NCBI GenBank assembly: GCA_020445765.1
Contig: JAGRFY010000016.1
Coordinates: forward strand, 21,551-85,550
Length of the DNA stretch: 64,000 nucleotides
Source: Rhodocyclaceae bacterium
Lineage (GTDB): Bacteria > Pseudomonadota > Gammaproteobacteria > Burkholderiales > Rhodocyclaceae
Reading direction: 5' to 3'
Part shown: piece after piece, positions 8,076-16,987 of the stretch
Layout: every line of letters starts with the position of its first letter
How positions within the stretch are numbered: position 1 is the stretch's first letter
The notes under the pieces: generated by a model
Databases searched by the model: none
What the model saw: the letters and a program-made list of their open reading frames with translations, nothing else
Told to the model about the DNA's origin: nothing
Program-made: the position numbers and the translations under genes

Positions 8076-9350
8076 ATGACCGCCTCTTCCGATCCTCCGC
8101 TGGTTGCGCTGCAAGGCGTCTGCAAGTCGTACCCGATCGCGGTTACACCGCGGGAGCGCTCCCGCGCACTGGTTTCGCTGCTGCTGGGACGGCCCGTGCC
8201 TCGGCGTTTCGACGCCTTGCGCGACATCGATCTGGTCGTGCGGCGCGGCGAATCCCTGGGTCTGATCGGCGTCAATGGTGCCGGCAAGTCGACCCTGCTG
8301 AAGGTCATCGCCGGTGTGGTCAAGCCGACCATGGGCGATGTCCGGGTCCATGGCCGGATCAGCGCGCTGCTCGAACTCGGTGCGGGATTCCATCCCCAGT
8401 ACACCGGACGCCAGAACGTACGCCTGGCAACGGCCCTGATGGGCCTTTCGGCCGCCGAGAGCGATGCCAAGCTCGATCAGATCCTCGCGTTTGCCGACAT
8501 CGGCGAGCACATCGAGCAGCCAATCAAGCAGTATTCATCCGGAATGGTGGTGCGGCTCGGGTTCGCAATCGCCACGGCGGTGCGGCCGGACCTGCTGATC
8601 ACCGACGAGGTGCTGGCGGTCGGCGACGAATCGTTCCAGCGCAAGTGCGTGGCCTGGATGCGGGACTATCTCGACGACGGCGGCACCCTGTTGCTGTGTG
8701 CGCACAGCATGTTCCACGTCCAGAAGCTTTGTCAGCGGGCCATCTGGATCGATCACGGACGCGTGCGCCAGGGCGGACCGGCCATGCAGGTCACCCAGGA
8801 GTACCTGGCGTGGCACGACGCGCGCTTCGTGTCGGCCACCGAATCGGACCTCAAGGCGGACAACGCACGCAGCTATGCGGTGGTGGACCTGCGGGTGAAT
8901 GGACAGTTGCCCGGTGCTTGGGCGACCGCAGAACTCGGCGGTGAGTTGCGGATCGAGGGGCGTATCTATTCACCGGACGGGCGTGCACCCGTCGTGGCGA
9001 TCGGCTGTGTCAAGCTCGGCGGCTCACCCATCTACGGCCTCGCCTCCGACATGGAGGCGCACGTGCTTCCGCGGCTCGACGAAGATCACTTTGGTTTTTG
9101 CATCGCATTCGATCCCGTCGTGTTGCTGCCGGGCCGATACGAGATCCGTGCCCACGCCATGGATCCGGAAGGCGTGCGTCATTTCGACGAGGTCAAGTGC
9201 GACCTGGAAGTGCGGGGCGACACCCGGGAGCTCGGCCTGTGCCGCATGCGGCACCGCTGGCTCGTCGAAGACGTGGCGGGCCCCACTGCGCTTACCGTCG
9301 GCCTTGCGCCCGAGATCGCCTTGTCGAAGGGCCGTGAGGAATTGGAATGA
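8076..9350 (+). CDS. Polysaccharide ABC transporter ATPase with C-terminal glycan-binding domain (Wzt-like)
   Basis: A 424-residue ATPase. Walker A is GVNGAGKST (about 65-73), the signature YSSGM lies near residue 152, Walker B is LLITDEVLAVGD (about 172-183) and a switch His follows in LCAHS. Beyond about residue 255 lies a beta-sandwich-like extension of the Wzt C-terminal type, which in characterised O-antigen systems recognises the modified end of the chain. That fits the acetyl- and methyltransferase genes directly downstream. The stop overlaps the next start (ATGA). Confidence 0.92.
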   Translation: MTASSDPPLVALQGVCKSYPIAVTPRERSRALVSLLLGRPVPRRFDALRDIDLVVRRGESLGLIGVNGAGKSTLLKVIAGVVKPTMGDVRVHGRISALLELGAGFHPQYTGRQNVRLATALMGLSAAESDAKLDQILAFADIGEHIEQPIKQYSSGMVVRLGFAIATAVRPDLLITDEVLAVGDESFQRKCVAWMRDYLDDGGTLLLCAHSMFHVQKLCQRAIWIDHGRVRQGGPAMQVTQEYLAWHDARFVSATESDLKADNARSYAVVDLRVNGQLPGAWATAELGGELRIEGRIYSPDGRAPVVAIGCVKLGGSPIYGLASDMEAHVLPRLDEDHFGFCIAFDPVVLLPGRYEIRAHAMDPEGVRHFDEVKCDLEVRGDTRELGLCRMRHRWLVEDVAGPTALTVGLAPEIALSKGREELE

Positions 9351-9967
9351 CGGCCGCCCACGAACGCATCGGTTGGCCCTCATTTGTCGACCGACTCGAC
9401 GGCCTCGACCGGGTTGGTGCGCGATTTCGCGCAGGCGCGGGCGTGTCGGTGTTCCGCACGGCCAACGTACACCGCAATGCCGGCATCTTCATCGGCGACG
9501 ACGTCATGTTGTTCGACGGTGTCCGCCTGCTGCTCGGAGATGCCGATACCTGCTTGCGGATCGGCGACCGTGTGGTGGTCAATGTGGGCTGCTATTTGTC
9601 CGGGGAAGGCGGGCTCGAGGTCGGCAACGACGTCCTGATGGGCGCACGGGTGATGCTGCTCTCGGCCGGTCACGGCATCGATGGGGGGGCACTGGAGATT
9701 TCGCGCAATCCCATCGTTGGCGAGCCGATCCGGATCGGCCGCGGGGCATGGATCGGTGCGGGTGCAATCATACTGCCCGGCGTGGCGGTCGGCGAAGGCG
9801 CCGTGATCGGTGCCGGCAGCGTGGTGACCCGCGACGTGCCGGCACTCGGAGTCGCGGTCGGGAATCCGGCGCGGACGATCCGGTCCCGGCACATGCCCGG
9901 CGTACCGGAAACGGCATCGCCGCAAGGATGGCTACCACGGCTTCGTCGCCTGCTGGGGCTGCGATGA
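9347..9967 (+). CDS. Left-handed beta-helix (hexapeptide repeat) acyltransferase
   Basis: A 206-residue protein of the LbH/WbbJ-like O-acyltransferase group. Hexapeptide repeats run from about residue 45 to 180, including VGNDVLMGARVML and IGRGAWIGAGAIILPGVAVG. The probable catalytic His lies in the SAGHGID loop near residue 108. The end VGNPARTI is typical of sugar acetyltransferases. It is translationally coupled to the genes on either side by 4-base overlaps. It probably acetylates the exported glycan; the acceptor is unknown. Confidence 0.85.
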   Translation: MTAAHERIGWPSFVDRLDGLDRVGARFRAGAGVSVFRTANVHRNAGIFIGDDVMLFDGVRLLLGDADTCLRIGDRVVVNVGCYLSGEGGLEVGNDVLMGARVMLLSAGHGIDGGALEISRNPIVGEPIRIGRGAWIGAGAIILPGVAVGEGAVIGAGSVVTRDVPALGVAVGNPARTIRSRHMPGVPETASPQGWLPRLRRLLGLR

Positions 9968-11229
9968 CGGGCGGGTTTGGGGACTCGGTGTACGTCGGAC
10001 GTCCGCAAGGTCTTGAGGACGCGGGCTGCGAGGACGCTTTTCTGGTGGATTTCGCCGGTGACGTGGCGGCCGCGGAGGTACGCGAGCAGCGCCGTGACGG
10101 GCGGGTCTGTCATATCGTCGCCGAGCGTTGGCGGCCGATCGGCGACGACTTCGGCCAGCAATTGCTGAACCGTCGCTTTGCGGCACGACTGCTGGCCGGG
10201 CCGCCCAAACGGGTGTGCCTGCCCCAAGTGCATGGCGCGACCATCGATATTGCCAAGTTGGCAGCGCTGTTCGGCGTCGCGGTGGAGTTGGGCCGTCCCG
10301 AGATCGAACCGTGCGCCGGGCGTCCGGCTGCGTGGTGGTCCGGGGTCGAACGTCTCTGCGCCGAAGTGGGTGGGGGCGGCGGGCAGCCGGGACCGGTGCG
10401 AGGTTACGAGGCCTACGCCTTCAGTCAGCGAGACCACGCCCTGCTCTACGACATGCAGCGGCCGCTGGTCCGACACTTCAAGGCTTGCACCAGTGTGCTC
10501 GATATCGGCTGTGGCACCGGCCTGTTTCTCGAGGCGCTCAACCGAGCCGGCCACCGGGCGGTGGGCGTGGAGCGGAATGCCTTGTCGGCGCGCTATGCGC
10601 GCGGCCTTGGCCACGAAGTCTTCGAGCAGGGCGCGTTCGAGTACCTTGACGGTACCGAGCGTCGCTTCGACGGTGTCTATTGCTCGCATTTCGTCGAACA
10701 CCTGCCAATCGACGCGGTCGAGGGCCTGATCGCGCGAATCGCGACCGTACTCTCGCCGGGCGGTTGCGCCGTGTTCGTCTTTCCGGATCCGGAGTCCATC
10801 CGCAGCCAGCTGCTGGGCTTCTGGCGGGATCCGGAACACGTGCGTTTCTATCATCCGGATCTGGTGGCGATGATCGGCGCCATGTATGGACTGGAGTGTG
10901 AATTCAACTCCCAGAAAGTGCCCGGCCGTCGTGTCGTTCCGTTCGCCATGGAACCCCCTCTGGCGGCGCGGCCCGAGAATCCGGCGCCGTGCGAAGCCGG
11001 GGAGGCGGAACGCAATGCGGGTCTTGCGCAGCGTTTGTGCAAATGGTTCGGCATCGGTAGCGCTCGCCTGCGGGCCTTGGAGGTGCAGGTGAAGGCGTTG
11101 GAGGCGCGGCTCGTCCGGGCCGAGCGACGCGAGCAGGAAAGCGCGGACGCAATCCGTCGCCTGTGGGAGGTCAACCAGACCTGGGCCTGGGACGACAACG
11201 CAATCCTTCGTTTGCGCAAGTCGACTTGA
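9964..11229 (+). CDS. SAM-dependent methyltransferase with C-terminal coiled coil
   Basis: A 421-residue protein. An unfamiliar N-terminal region (about 1-150) precedes a class I methyltransferase fold with motif I VLDIGCGTGLFLEAL (about 179-193), the later FDGVYCSHFVEHL, and LSPGGCAVFVFPD. The C-terminal 60 residues form an Arg/Glu-rich coiled coil (LRALEVQVKALEARLVRAE). Its overlap with the acyltransferase and its position after Wzt suggest it methylates the glycan, possibly as a chain terminator sensed by Wzt. The frame is open far upstream, but ATG 9964 overlaps the previous stop and is the natural start. Confidence 0.85.
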   Translation: MTGGFGDSVYVGRPQGLEDAGCEDAFLVDFAGDVAAAEVREQRRDGRVCHIVAERWRPIGDDFGQQLLNRRFAARLLAGPPKRVCLPQVHGATIDIAKLAALFGVAVELGRPEIEPCAGRPAAWWSGVERLCAEVGGGGGQPGPVRGYEAYAFSQRDHALLYDMQRPLVRHFKACTSVLDIGCGTGLFLEALNRAGHRAVGVERNALSARYARGLGHEVFEQGAFEYLDGTERRFDGVYCSHFVEHLPIDAVEGLIARIATVLSPGGCAVFVFPDPESIRSQLLGFWRDPEHVRFYHPDLVAMIGAMYGLECEFNSQKVPGRRVVPFAMEPPLAARPENPAPCEAGEAERNAGLAQRLCKWFGIGSARLRALEVQVKALEARLVRAERREQESADAIRRLWEVNQTWAWDDNAILRLRKST

Positions 11230-11273
11230 CCATCACGCTGCACGGATCAGCGGCGACGGTGGGTCGCGCCGGC

Positions 11274-12074
11274 TCATCCGAGTGCCTCGAGCATGGCAGC
11301 CAGTTCGCCCGGCGTGCGCCAGTGATCGCCGCAGACTGCACGGGGAATGCGCCAGCGGTCGGCGCGCGGCGCGACGTTGCAGCCTGCGGTGGTGAATGCG
11401 CCGATCAGGCCCAGGCGCTGGCCGTTGCGTGGCAGGTAGCTGTCGGCCAGGTAACCGGGGACGTGTCCGTACGGATAGGCGAAGAGGGGCGGAAGACGGC
11501 CGGTGACGCTGGCAATCATCGCCTGGGCCTGGTCGATCTCCCAATTCGCGGCTTCCTCGTTGTCGATCGGGAAGAAGCTCCCGCGTCCGTGGGTGCCGGG
11601 CGCATCGCCCGCCATGGCGGCATGGTTGTGATCCCAGCTGTGGTTGGCGATGTCGATCCGTCCCGACGCGAGCGCCGGCGACCACCAGTCATGCGTCAGC
11701 ATGGCCTCGCCGTCGAGGGCTGCCCGCTCCAGGGTCTTGCGAGCATCGGCTGAAGCGATGACGAAACTGGTCGCGCGCGCATCGTGTCGGGCGAGGCTGT
11801 CCATGAAGGGTCGCAGCGTGCCCAGTCCGGTGTGCTGGAAGGCCCGATAGTCCACGCAGGTGCCGTCGTCGAACGTCAGCGCAATGCTGCCGGCGACCTG
11901 ATCCCAAGCGCGTAAGCCGGCCAGGGCCTCGGCGATGGCCTGCGCAGAGACGATCCGCCGGCCTGCGCGGCGGATCAGCGCGAGGTCCTGCTCCAGCGCG
12001 ATGAAGTCGTTGTCGGCGTAGGTCGATCCCGCGAAGCGGTAACCGTGGTAACAAAGCACGAGCGCGTTCTTCAT
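11274..12074 (-). CDS. NodB-like polysaccharide deacetylase
   Basis: A 266-residue protein. Motif 1 TFDDG, with the catalytic base and metal-binding Asp, lies near residue 70. Motif 2 NHSWDHNH, with the two metal His residues, lies near 133-140. A FAYPYGH segment near 190 corresponds to motif 3. There is no signal peptide, so it would act in the cytoplasm or on a lipid-linked sugar. The start ATG at 12074 overlaps the stop of the upstream acyltransferase-like gene by 4 bases. It is the last gene of the minus-strand glycan operon, 44 bases from the convergent methyltransferase stop. Confidence 0.82.
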   Translation of the reverse strand: MKNALVLCYHGYRFAGSTYADNDFIALEQDLALIRRAGRRIVSAQAIAEALAGLRAWDQVAGSIALTFDDGTCVDYRAFQHTGLGTLRPFMDSLARHDARATSFVIASADARKTLERAALDGEAMLTHDWWSPALASGRIDIANHSWDHNHAAMAGDAPGTHGRGSFFPIDNEEAANWEIDQAQAMIASVTGRLPPLFAYPYGHVPGYLADSYLPRNGQRLGLIGAFTTAGCNVAPRADRWRIPRAVCGDHWRTPGELAAMLEALG

Positions 12075-13030
12075 GGCGGCGTTCCGGGCCTCCTGTTCGG
12101 TGGGCGGGCGTCGAACGCCCGCGACGGCGAGGGCCAGGACCAGGCGTGCCACGGAGCGCTGTCCCGTTCGAGCGCATTGCGGAAGAACGCCCAGGTCTGG
12201 TCGAATGGATCGGTCGCCCCGGACTCGATGACGCGCGTCACCAGTTCTAGGCCGCCGCCGGGAACGCGCTCTCTGACGTAGAACGCGAGAATTGGCACAT
12301 TCTGTTCCCTGGCCAACGCGGTCAATCCGGTTGGCAGCGAGATCACGCGGCCGAGCAAGTCCACCGTGCGGCGGTACTTTGGCGACACGCCAGGTACGTC
12401 GAGCATGCCGATGATCGAATGGCCTGCCGCGAGCAATGCCTTCAGCTGGGCGTAGGAATCGGCGGAATAGGTAACCGAAGCATTGCCCAAGCGCGCGGCG
12501 ATGAAGTTGCGTGCACATTCGAACCAGTACATCAGTGGGCGGCCAGGGTAGTCCTGCCGGCGCATCGGGATCGACAGAAAGCTGGCGCGGATGCCACGTT
12601 CCCGCAGTGCCCGCAGGCTCCAGAGGCCGGCGCCATAGTGCAGCGTGATGCCGACGAACGGCGCGGGGGGGATCGCATCGCCAGCGAGGTGCACCATGCG
12701 GGTGTAGCCGCCGGTCGAACTCGTCCAGGCACGCAGAGCGTCGCTACGATCGCGCAATTCGAGCCGCCGGTGGCGGTGAACCCAGCTCGCTTCCGGTGTG
12801 CTTCCCGTCCATGCCGCGTAGGCGGCAGCGACCGCTTCGCCCGGCCGCTCGAAGTACCAGTCGTCACGCGCCAGACGATTCAGCAGACGGTGTGCGAGCC
12901 GATCAGATAGCGCCGCGGCCGCGACTGGTGCAAGCACCAGTGCGACGAGGTCGCGAGAGTTCTGCCGCAGGCGCTGCAGCAGGCCGCCATCAGCGTGGCC
13001 AGAGCTCAAGGTAGATGCTCGCGCTCTCAT
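12071..13030 (-). CDS. LpxL/HtrB-like lysophospholipid acyltransferase homologue, atypical
   Basis: A 319-residue protein whose middle matches the lipid A late-acyltransferase fold: a GITLHYGAG block, PMRR, and later GMLDVPGV, LGRVISLPTGLTALA and VPILAFYVRE. In LpxL-type enzymes the first block is H-X4-(D/E). Here the His is followed by YGAGLW, so the expected acid is Leu. A His-only variant, a shifted acid or loss of activity are all possible. The gene overlaps the upstream methyltransferase by 41 bases if ATG 13030 is used, so a later start is conceivable. Context suggests acylation of, or binding to, a glycan precursor. Confidence 0.7.
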   Translation of the reverse strand: MRARASTLSSGHADGGLLQRLRQNSRDLVALVLAPVAAAALSDRLAHRLLNRLARDDWYFERPGEAVAAAYAAWTGSTPEASWVHRHRRLELRDRSDALRAWTSSTGGYTRMVHLAGDAIPPAPFVGITLHYGAGLWSLRALRERGIRASFLSIPMRRQDYPGRPLMYWFECARNFIAARLGNASVTYSADSYAQLKALLAAGHSIIGMLDVPGVSPKYRRTVDLLGRVISLPTGLTALAREQNVPILAFYVRERVPGGGLELVTRVIESGATDPFDQTWAFFRNALERDSAPWHAWSWPSPSRAFDARPPNRRPGTPP

Positions 13031-13535
13031 GCGGCTTGCGCAGATCGAGGTTGCGGAACTCCGAGCGGGAGGATTGGCAGAAATCCACCTCGCGCACTTC
13101 GAAGCCGGCGGGTTCCGCGATTGCCTTGAATGTCTCCAGGTCGTACATGAAGGGTCCGACCAAGCGAAAGCCGCGGTTGATCACTTCGGCCGGCGTCTCG
13201 AGCGTCAGCGGCAGGCCGACATGTTTCTTCCAGGTGTCCACCAGCCACTGGGGGTCGTCGAAATAGGCTTTGAGAAACTTGCGCAGGTTCGGCATCAGGA
13301 CGCGAACGGCGCCATCGGGCGCGAGCACGCGGCGGCATTCGCCAAGGAACCCCGCACAGGCTTCGAGCGGAATCTGGGTGACCACTTCCTCACAAAGGAT
13401 CGACGCCACACTGGCATCCGGAAACGGCAGCGGCCGGGTGATGTCGGCGAGGATGTCCGGCGCGCAGGCCGGGTCGATGTCGAGGCGGGTCCAGCCCGGC
13501 AGTTGCCGGTCGCCCGATCCAATGCTCAGTTTCAT
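12990..13535 (-). CDS. Small SAM-dependent methyltransferase-like protein
   Basis: A 181-residue protein that begins at the methyltransferase core: KLSIGSGDRQLPGWTRLDID (motif I region, residues 2-21), ILADITRPLPFPDASVASIL, and CRRVLAPDGAVRVLMPNL. This is the predicted SAM-dependent type found in surface-polysaccharide loci, where the start is immediately before motif I. ATG 13535 is chosen over an upstream GTG at 13712, which would overlap the HAD-protein gene. The acceptor is unknown. Confidence 0.78.
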   Translation of the reverse strand: MKLSIGSGDRQLPGWTRLDIDPACAPDILADITRPLPFPDASVASILCEEVVTQIPLEACAGFLGECRRVLAPDGAVRVLMPNLRKFLKAYFDDPQWLVDTWKKHVGLPLTLETPAEVINRGFRLVGPFMYDLETFKAIAEPAGFEVREVDFCQSSRSEFRNLDLRKPHESASIYLELWPR

Positions 13536-13582
13536 CCTGGTCTCGTCAGAGTTTGTGGTGCCGTGCGCCACCCGCGTTGGGC

Positions 13583-15634
13583 TCAGGCGGCGCGGCGACG
13601 GCGGCGCCAGCGTATCAGGGTTTTCGCCAAACGGCCCAGCGTCAGCGCGCAGGCCAGCAACAACCGATGGATCAGCCCCAGGTCCCGTCGCTGCCAGAGG
13701 CCGGCGCGCCACTGCGTCTGTTTGACGAACTGTATGAGCTCGAAGCGGGCGCGCGCATCGAACGGGGCGCGGACCATCGTCGCGATGCTCGGCACCGCGC
13801 TCTTGTCGACGAAGTGGCCGACGCCGAAGATTTCATTGTGGCTGAGGGCTGCGTACGCGGCGGACATCTCCTCGGGGGAGCGGCTGACCAGTGCATCCCA
13901 GATCTCGCAGGCGTGGCCGCGCAATTCACTGGACAGGATGGCGTGGCTGTCGGCATAGCGACCCCAGTGCTCGGCCGCCAGCAGCACACCGCGCTGGAAA
14001 TGGCTGACGAAATCGTCATGCACCCGGTTTTCGTCGGGATCGACGTTGCGAATCGCCTCGACCCGGCCGTCGTCGCCGCGGCGATAGCCTTCGGTGCTGC
14101 CGTTGGGTGAGTTGCACAGCATTTCGATCGGACTGACCGCGTCGAGGAAGTGTGTGAACTCCTGGGCCCGGTTGAGATCCGGGCCGAACGCCTGCTTGTG
14201 CGCGTTTTCCGGCTGCGGATTGAGAAAGCGCGCCAATGCCAGATAGTAGCCGCAGGTCCGCGTGCGCGGACGCAACAGAGCCAGGTTGTCCTGGATCGTG
14301 CCGCGCCAGCCGATATCGACGATGCCCGCGCTTGCCAGGTCGTCGCCGAAGCCATGCTGGTCGAGATAGGCGAGCAGCAGATTGCGGTCACCGTCAATTT
14401 GCGCCTGCAGCAGTTGCCGGAAATCGACATCGGCAAACAGCGCCTGTACGCGCGGATCCTTCCATGGATAGGTGACCGGGTCCGGGTAGGCGATGTCGTG
14501 GCGCGTGCATAGCGCTTCGAGTCGTTTGCCGTCGAGCCGCAGGGTCTTGCCGAGAGCAGCCATCGACTGGGTGCTGTAGAGGTTCCACAGCCGCATCAGT
14601 TCGCCGGTCGTGATCTCCTGCAGCGAGGCGCAGAAGGTCGAGAGCCGGCTCACTTCGAGGATGTCGGTCGACGGCAGGGCGCAGCCGGCAAGGCTGGCCT
14701 GCGGAAACACCCGGCGGTAGACCTCGATGAAGAATTCGCCTTCGCGGGTCAGGAAGAACAGGCGCTTCAGCCCTTCGGCCAGGGCCCGTTCGGCAATCAG
14801 CACCGCGTAGCCGACGAACAGCGGCGCACAGCGGGCGCCAAGCAGCAGGGCGCTGCGAGCCGGCTCGCCCGACTGTGCGGCGAGCGCCTCGACGTCGCGG
14901 GTCACTTCGTCGTCGATGTGATTCAACAGCGTGCCGCGATCCGGGTAGAGCGCTTCACGTCGACGGCGTGCCCGATGGGCTTCCTCCGGCTCGTAATGTA
15001 CCGCGTCGATCCCGAGGCTGCGGGGCATGTCGAGGTCGGAGTGACGGTTGTCGCCGATATGGACATGGTCGGACGGCGCGATGCCGTGGCGCTCGACGAC
15101 GTGGCGAAAGAGCCGCCCCGAACGCTTGTTGAGGCCGACGTCGCAGGAGCTGATCCCCTCCGGCGCGAGATCAGCGATGCCGTGGTGCTGAAGCAGTTCC
15201 AGGATCAGGCCGGCAGGCATGTAGAAGTCGGACAGGAACAGGCTGCGCTCGGCCGGGTATCGGTCAAGCGCCTGACGGCAATCCGGGTCGGCGAAGGTAT
15301 TGGCCTTCTCGATGGCGACTTCCGCGCCCACCAGTTCGGCGGCGAGCCGAGCCCGCTCGCTTCGATCGAGCGCGGTAGCCCGTTCGAGCAGGGTCTCGAG
15401 CACCTGTTGCAGCGTGTATTCGTCGTCGGCCCCGCTAGCGGCGGCAGCGCGTGCAAGCTCTCCCTCGATCAGGCAACGCTCGCGCAGCAGCTTCCACGGG
15501 TCCAGCCAGTCCGCCGCCAGCACCGCGCAATGACGCAGCGTCAGGTGGCGGGCGGCAATCAGCTTGATCAGGTCGGGGTGGCACCTGCGTCGCAGCAAGG
15601 TGTCCCAGACGTCCAGGGTTCGCAGCCGATACAC
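13583..15634 (-). CDS. HAD-superfamily protein of the COG5610 type
   Basis: A 683-residue protein. It begins with a HAD-like domain (about 1-225): LDVWDTLLRR has Asp8 and Asp11 in the DxxxT-type nucleophile motif, FLSDFYMP is motif II and HIGDNRHSDLDMPR is the motif III/IV acid cluster. A long second domain (about 250-640) includes FFLTREGEFF, VDIGWRGTIQDN and CNSPNGSTEGY. This two-part build matches predicted hydrolases that sit among glycosyltransferases. The exact reaction is not established. The start is GTG at 15634, three bases after the upstream stop. The C-terminus is Arg-rich. Confidence 0.75.
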   Translation of the reverse strand: MYRLRTLDVWDTLLRRRCHPDLIKLIAARHLTLRHCAVLAADWLDPWKLLRERCLIEGELARAAAASGADDEYTLQQVLETLLERATALDRSERARLAAELVGAEVAIEKANTFADPDCRQALDRYPAERSLFLSDFYMPAGLILELLQHHGIADLAPEGISSCDVGLNKRSGRLFRHVVERHGIAPSDHVHIGDNRHSDLDMPRSLGIDAVHYEPEEAHRARRRREALYPDRGTLLNHIDDEVTRDVEALAAQSGEPARSALLLGARCAPLFVGYAVLIAERALAEGLKRLFFLTREGEFFIEVYRRVFPQASLAGCALPSTDILEVSRLSTFCASLQEITTGELMRLWNLYSTQSMAALGKTLRLDGKRLEALCTRHDIAYPDPVTYPWKDPRVQALFADVDFRQLLQAQIDGDRNLLLAYLDQHGFGDDLASAGIVDIGWRGTIQDNLALLRPRTRTCGYYLALARFLNPQPENAHKQAFGPDLNRAQEFTHFLDAVSPIEMLCNSPNGSTEGYRRGDDGRVEAIRNVDPDENRVHDDFVSHFQRGVLLAAEHWGRYADSHAILSSELRGHACEIWDALVSRSPEEMSAAYAALSHNEIFGVGHFVDKSAVPSIATMVRAPFDARARFELIQFVKQTQWRAGLWQRRDLGLIHRLLLACALTLGRLAKTLIRWRRRRRAA

Positions 15635-15637
15635 GTC

Positions 15638-16852
15638 TCACCCGTAGTTCAGCATGCGGCGAACCTTGCGCGCGCCCCAGCCGAGGATGCGCCTGAGCGT
15701 TGGCGGCAGACTGTTGACGTAGGCATTGGGTGGCGAGATCAGCCGCTGGCGGATGCTGGCCGGCAGCTTGCCGACATAGTGGTGGGAGGTCTGCGGAGCC
15801 GCCGAGTACATCCGCGAGACCGCGCCCAGTTCCGGCTGGCGTCCGGCCAGCACCGACTCGGCCGCATTGCAGAACTGCTCGGTCTCCAGCGACAACGGAC
15901 GCTCGCGCATGAAGGCCGCGCCGGCCTGGCCCATCGCGCTGCTCTGGTCCGGTGCATCGAGCAGCCGCAGGATGCTCTCGGCGATGCACTCCGGCGTCTG
16001 GTGGCTCAGCGTCATCGCCGAATCGGGGAAGTCGTAGAGCGTGTTTTCGCGCCACAGCTCGACCACCGGCAGACCGGCGGCCATCATCTCGAACGGAATC
16101 CGTGAGGGGTTCGACGAACTCAGGCACAGGCCGACGGCGCAGCGGTTGTACAGGGCATTGCAGTCGTCGAGTGACAGCAGCCCGAGATGTTCATGGTCGA
16201 ACCAGATGTTGCCCTTGTCCTTCGGCGACGAGCCGTAGAGGACGATCCGGGTGTCGGGCATGCGGTGCTTGACGATGCCGAGCGCTTCTATGCCGATGCG
16301 ACTGCATCGGCGCGGCTTGTCCGGCTGATAGATGAAGCAGACCGCCTTTTCCCGCTCGTTCGTGGGCAGCGGCCGATAGATGTCGAGGTTGGCACCGAAG
16401 TCGAAGAAGTAGGCCGGAACGTCGAACCGGCTGCCCAGTTCGTGGGTGAGCCAGCGCCCGATGGTGATTGGCGTCAGGCCATAGAGATAGGAATTCTCGG
16501 CCATCAGGAAGGCGTCGCCCATCGGATTGAAGCAAGCCTCCCAGTCCTGCACGAAATACAGCCGTGCGCATTCGAAGGGGAGATTTCGGACGATTGCAGC
16601 CGAATACCAGATCGTCGCGACCGCCGCGTCTGCCGGTTCGACCGTGTCCCAGCCATAGCTGACGCGCTCGAAGCGGTAACCGAACAGTTCTTCGATCTGC
16701 CTGGCGCCGCGGCCGGGCTCGCTGTGGCTGCCTTCGAGATAAAGATGGCAACGGTGCCCCCGTGCCTCGAGCGCACGGGCGTGTTCGAGCATCGTGCGAT
16801 GGCCGCCGGAGCCTTCGATCAGCCGGGGGATGAACCAGGCGAAACTAGCCAT
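15638..16852 (-). CDS. GT4-type glycosyltransferase, WsaF-like
   Basis: A 404-residue GT-B enzyme. The N-terminal half contains GGHRTMLEHARAL and YFVQDWEACF, the latter characteristic of the WsaF rhamnosyltransferase group. The C-terminal half contains RIVLYGSSP, LGLLSLDDCNALYNRCAVGL and SSNPSRIPFEMMAAGLPVVEL, a variant of the E-x7-E nucleotide-sugar site. No signal peptide is present. It probably adds a sugar during assembly of the exported glycan. Donor and linkage cannot be read from the sequence. Confidence 0.8.
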   Translation of the reverse strand: MASFAWFIPRLIEGSGGHRTMLEHARALEARGHRCHLYLEGSHSEPGRGARQIEELFGYRFERVSYGWDTVEPADAAVATIWYSAAIVRNLPFECARLYFVQDWEACFNPMGDAFLMAENSYLYGLTPITIGRWLTHELGSRFDVPAYFFDFGANLDIYRPLPTNEREKAVCFIYQPDKPRRCSRIGIEALGIVKHRMPDTRIVLYGSSPKDKGNIWFDHEHLGLLSLDDCNALYNRCAVGLCLSSSNPSRIPFEMMAAGLPVVELWRENTLYDFPDSAMTLSHQTPECIAESILRLLDAPDQSSAMGQAGAAFMRERPLSLETEQFCNAAESVLAGRQPELGAVSRMYSAAPQTSHHYVGKLPASIRQRLISPPNAYVNSLPPTLRRILGWGARKVRRMLNYG

Positions 16853-16987
16853 GAAGATTGCGAGGTCGGGAATGATGGAGGTCGTGAGTCATGCCCGACT
16901 GCGGCCGCAGCTCGGCCGCCGCGTCCCGGGCGGGGCGCATTATCGCATGCCGGTGGCACGCTCGCAGGCGCAAGGTGACCGTCGTGA
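16853..16987 (-). promoter_or_regulatory. Gap with a possible internal promoter of the glycan operon
   Basis: This 135-base gap separates the GT2 gene from the WsaF-like gene, whereas the other genes in the operon abut. A GATAAT -10-like hexamer on the minus strand lies at 16944-16939. No good -35 box is seen. A GC-rich imperfect repeat follows near 16905-16935. Confidence 0.25.

Noticed and set aside
8899-9963. An N-terminal extension of the methyltransferase gene by 355 codons
   Set aside because: It lies out of frame over the Wzt C-terminal domain and the acyltransferase, and its translation is Arg/Ser/Cys-rich. ATG 9964 overlaps the previous stop in the normal way.
11230-11273. A terminator between the convergent glycan operons
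   Set aside because: No stem with a T tract was found in these 44 bases or just inside either gene.
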